Assembly (NCBI RefSeq): GCF_012273895.1
Contig: NC_052106.1
Span: 2,356,001 to 2,420,000, forward strand
Direction: 5' to 3'
DNA: 64,000 nucleotides
From: Zerene cesonia
Taxonomy: Eukaryota > Arthropoda > Insecta > Lepidoptera > Pieridae
How positions within the stretch are numbered: the first letter of the stretch is position 1; the number at the start of each line of letters is the position of its first letter. The position numbers and the translations under genes are program-made. The notes beneath the pieces were generated by a model, which saw only the letters and a list, made by a program, of their open reading frames with translations, had not been told where the DNA came from and ran no database searches. Shown here piece after piece: positions 61,348-64,000 of this stretch.

Positions 61348-62347
61348 NNNNNNNNNNNNNNNNNNNNNNNNNNNNNNNNNNNNNNNNNNNNNNNNNNNNN
61401 NNNNNNNNNNNNNNNNNNNNNNNNNNNNNNNNNNNNNNNNNNNNNNNNNNNNNNNNNNNNNNNNNNNNNNNNNNNNNNNNNNNNNNNNNNNNNNNNNNNN
61501 NNNNNNNNNNNNNNNNNNNNNNNNNNNNNNNNNNNNNNNNNNNNNNNNNNNNNNNNNNNNNNNNNNNNNNNNNNNNNNNNNNNNNNNNNNNNNNNNNNNN
61601 NNNNNNNNNNNNNNNNNNNNNNNNNNNNNNNNNNNNNNNNNNNNNNNNNNNNNNNNNNNNNNNNNNNNNNNNNNNNNNNNNNNNNNNNNNNNNNNNNNNN
61701 NNNNNNNNNNNNNNNNNNNNNNNNNNNNNNNNNNNNNNNNNNNNNNNNNNNNNNNNNNNNNNNNNNNNNNNNNNNNNNNNNNNNNNNNNNNNNNNNNNNN
61801 NNNNNNNNNNNNNNNNNNNNNNNNNNNNNNNNNNNNNNNNNNNNNNNNNNNNNNNNNNNNNNNNNNNNNNNNNNNNNNNNNNNNNNNNNNNNNNNNNNNN
61901 NNNNNNNNNNNNNNNNNNNNNNNNNNNNNNNNNNNNNNNNNNNNNNNNNNNNNNNNNNNNNNNNNNNNNNNNNNNNNNNNNNNNNNNNNNNNNNNNNNNN
62001 NNNNNNNNNNNNNNNNNNNNNNNNNNNNNNNNNNNNNNNNNNNNNNNNNNNNNNNNNNNNNNNNNNNNNNNNNNNNNNNNNNNNNNNNNNNNNNNNNNNN
62101 NNNNNNNNNNNNNNNNNNNNNNNNNNNNNNNNNNNNNNNNNNNNNNNNNNNNNNNNNNNNNNNNNNNNNNNNNNNNNNNNNNNNNNNNNNNNNNNNNNNN
62201 NNNNNNNNNNNNNNNNNNNNNNNNNNNNNNNNNNNNNNNNNNNNNNNNNNNNNNNNNNNNNNNNNNNNNNNNNNNNNNNNNNNNNNNNNNNNNNNNNNNN
62301 NNNNNNNNNNNNNNNNNNNNNNNNNNNNNNNNNNNNNNNNNNNNNNN
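61348..62347. other. Assembly gap (1000 N)
   Basis: Exactly 1000 N with no shared flanks, so possibly a true gap of unknown size. The missing first coding exon of unc-104 could lie here or beyond the window. Confidence 0.95.
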
Positions 62348-64000
62348 TAATAAATGTTATTTGCAGTTAACAATTTTCTTTTTTCTTTATTACAATATTT
62401 ATGGCAAGACTAGGTATATTTTATCTGATTGGATATAAGCAATAAATTATTTAATATTACATTAGTCGATAACAATCAAACGATAGCATGATGATCAACT
62501 AACCATCCCTATAGTATTAAAACGACAAAAATAGATTAATATATTTCAAATCTTAATGGTGTTTTTATTGCGTTACAGCTTGAGCTATTGATAAAGAAGC
62601 TGTTTTAATATAAGATATCGATATAAATGTGGAAAAATCTATAGCTTTCACAGGCAATTACCGCAATACATGTTATTCGACTAATTAATCATTCTGTATT
62701 TAAAACAATTTTTCTTCGCGTGTATACAATAAGGGGTTAAATGATGTCTTTTTATCAGTACATAATATAAAACAATGTCGCTTTCTCTATCCCTATGTCC
62801 CTATCTTAAAACTACGTAACGGACTTTGATGGGATTTTTTTTAATACATAGAGTGATTAAAAATGAAGGGGTATATGTATAATAACTTCTATTAAACTAC
62901 TCCGAATTAACGCGTGCCAAGCCGCGGGCAAAAGCTAGTAATTTAATATAATATTTACTTTATTTATAAAACCGATTTTATTCAATAAATATTACCCAAA
63001 TCTTGTACTTTTTATTCTGTGCCCAAATGCATACACTAAAAAATCTTTATTATTTTATGAAATCTCTTCTCAACTCAAAATGAACATGCTACCAATAATT
63101 ACCGCTGATTATCTTTTAATATTGCGTACTATCTTCTGATGATATAACAGTTATTGATTTGACATTGTTGTTTTGACATGTTTCCAAATAAAATTCTGTG
63201 ACATTGATAGGTACCGTCTACATAAAAAAATGACTTAGAACACGCAAGAATCGTGAAGGTACCTTTATATTTATTGTGATCTAGACCAGTAATTTCTAAA
63301 TATAACATTATAAGCAATTGCTTTAGATTGTAACAATGAAATTCTGATACCTCGTTGTATTATGAAGTCATGGCCCCATACATAAAACATAAGCATAATA
63401 TTATCAAAACCTCCATAACCCAACACGACATTCACCTTAACAAGCATATGAGTCATATTGCATTATGTTCCCGACTTTAAATTGAAATGTTTACTCAATA
63501 ACATGAATCATATCATGAGTCCCGTGTCCAGATGTGAGCTGTCACCCCTCCGGCGCAAGGTATTAGTCATACTTCGGACTTGATATATCTAAATTCCGGT
63601 TCAAATGTAGCTTTAAACATAAGGTAAAAAATTCCCTGAAGAGACCTAATTTCCAATCACAGTTCGGGCTAAAACCATTATGTATGCCTATACCCGTACT
63701 TTTTGTGCTCATAACAAAATATGGCGTACCTATAGATAAAAAAGAGGCTTTCCTTAACGTACTTATTTTTCTTTTGTACGTTTATACTCATATTTGTTGA
63801 TAAGTCCAAGGGTTTATAACTTAAGTGTCACCATAGGAGTTCCCACTAGGAAACTATCGATCGCTTCACAAATGTTTCCTAAGAATAGCCCCTTACAAAG
63901 GTGAATTTTATTTAAGAGCTCTAATACAATTTCTTAACGGTCTCCCGAAGGTCGAAGGAAGGTTCTTGAAAGGTTTTACTGCGATGTGAACGCCACTCTT
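62348..64000. other. Right end, non-coding
   Basis: A dispersed repeat fragment at 62785-62945 ends CCGCGGGCAAAAGCTAGTA. The rest is AT-rich with no exon-like frame. Confidence 0.55.

Noticed and set aside
61324..62373. Frames across the last gap
   Set aside because: Consist of N placeholders.

Overview
This is AT-rich insect nuclear DNA, almost certainly from a moth or butterfly (Lepidoptera). Genes are split into many short exons with GT..AG introns. Dispersed repeats of lepidopteran type are present, including tRNA-headed SINEs that end in GAT repeats. There is no sign of a bacterial operon, CRISPR array or virus. Five runs of exactly 1000 N are scaffold placeholders. At least three of them (15547, 25349, 27612) have the same sequence on both sides, so they are probably false gaps between overlapping contig ends.

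Layout: (1) 1-4388 is mostly non-coding, with one weak two-exon minus-strand candidate at 3311-3964. (2) 4389-8061 (+) is an eight-exon beta-1,4-galactosyltransferase-like gene whose catalytic motifs have decayed and whose exon 2 donor looks broken. (3) 8503-20872 (+) is a complete 17-exon Vps11, the HOPS/CORVET scaffold subunit, with propeller, solenoid and RING regions. It has an extra C-terminal exon carrying four NPF motifs. (4) 20873-27526 is the convergent 3' end region of Vps11 and the next gene, with a likely 4.6 kb 3' UTR on the minus strand. (5) 27527-55114 (-) is unc-104 (kinesin-3, KIF1A/B orthologue). 36 exons were traced with consistent phases and encode about 1666 residues; only the N-terminal coding exon is missing. 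(6) 55115-64000 is its first intron or upstream region, rich in dispersed repeats, with no supportable gene.

The two main genes both serve membrane traffic: Vps11 in endosome/lysosome tethering and fusion, Unc-104 in long-range transport of synaptic vesicle precursors and dense-core vesicles along microtubules. They converge tail to tail; I see no evidence that they are co-regulated. Exon coordinates come from reading splice sites and checking that every junction keeps the frame. Family assignments come from recognised motifs, not database searches.

I found no wholly new multi-gene system. The best leads are the NPF tail on Vps11, a duplicated GC-rich candidate cassette exon in unc-104, a 66-bp duplication that copies a Vps11 splice donor, the degenerate galactosyltransferase, a perfect hairpin in the unc-104 3' UTR, and the false gaps (one of which, once collapsed, completes the unc-104 C terminus in frame).
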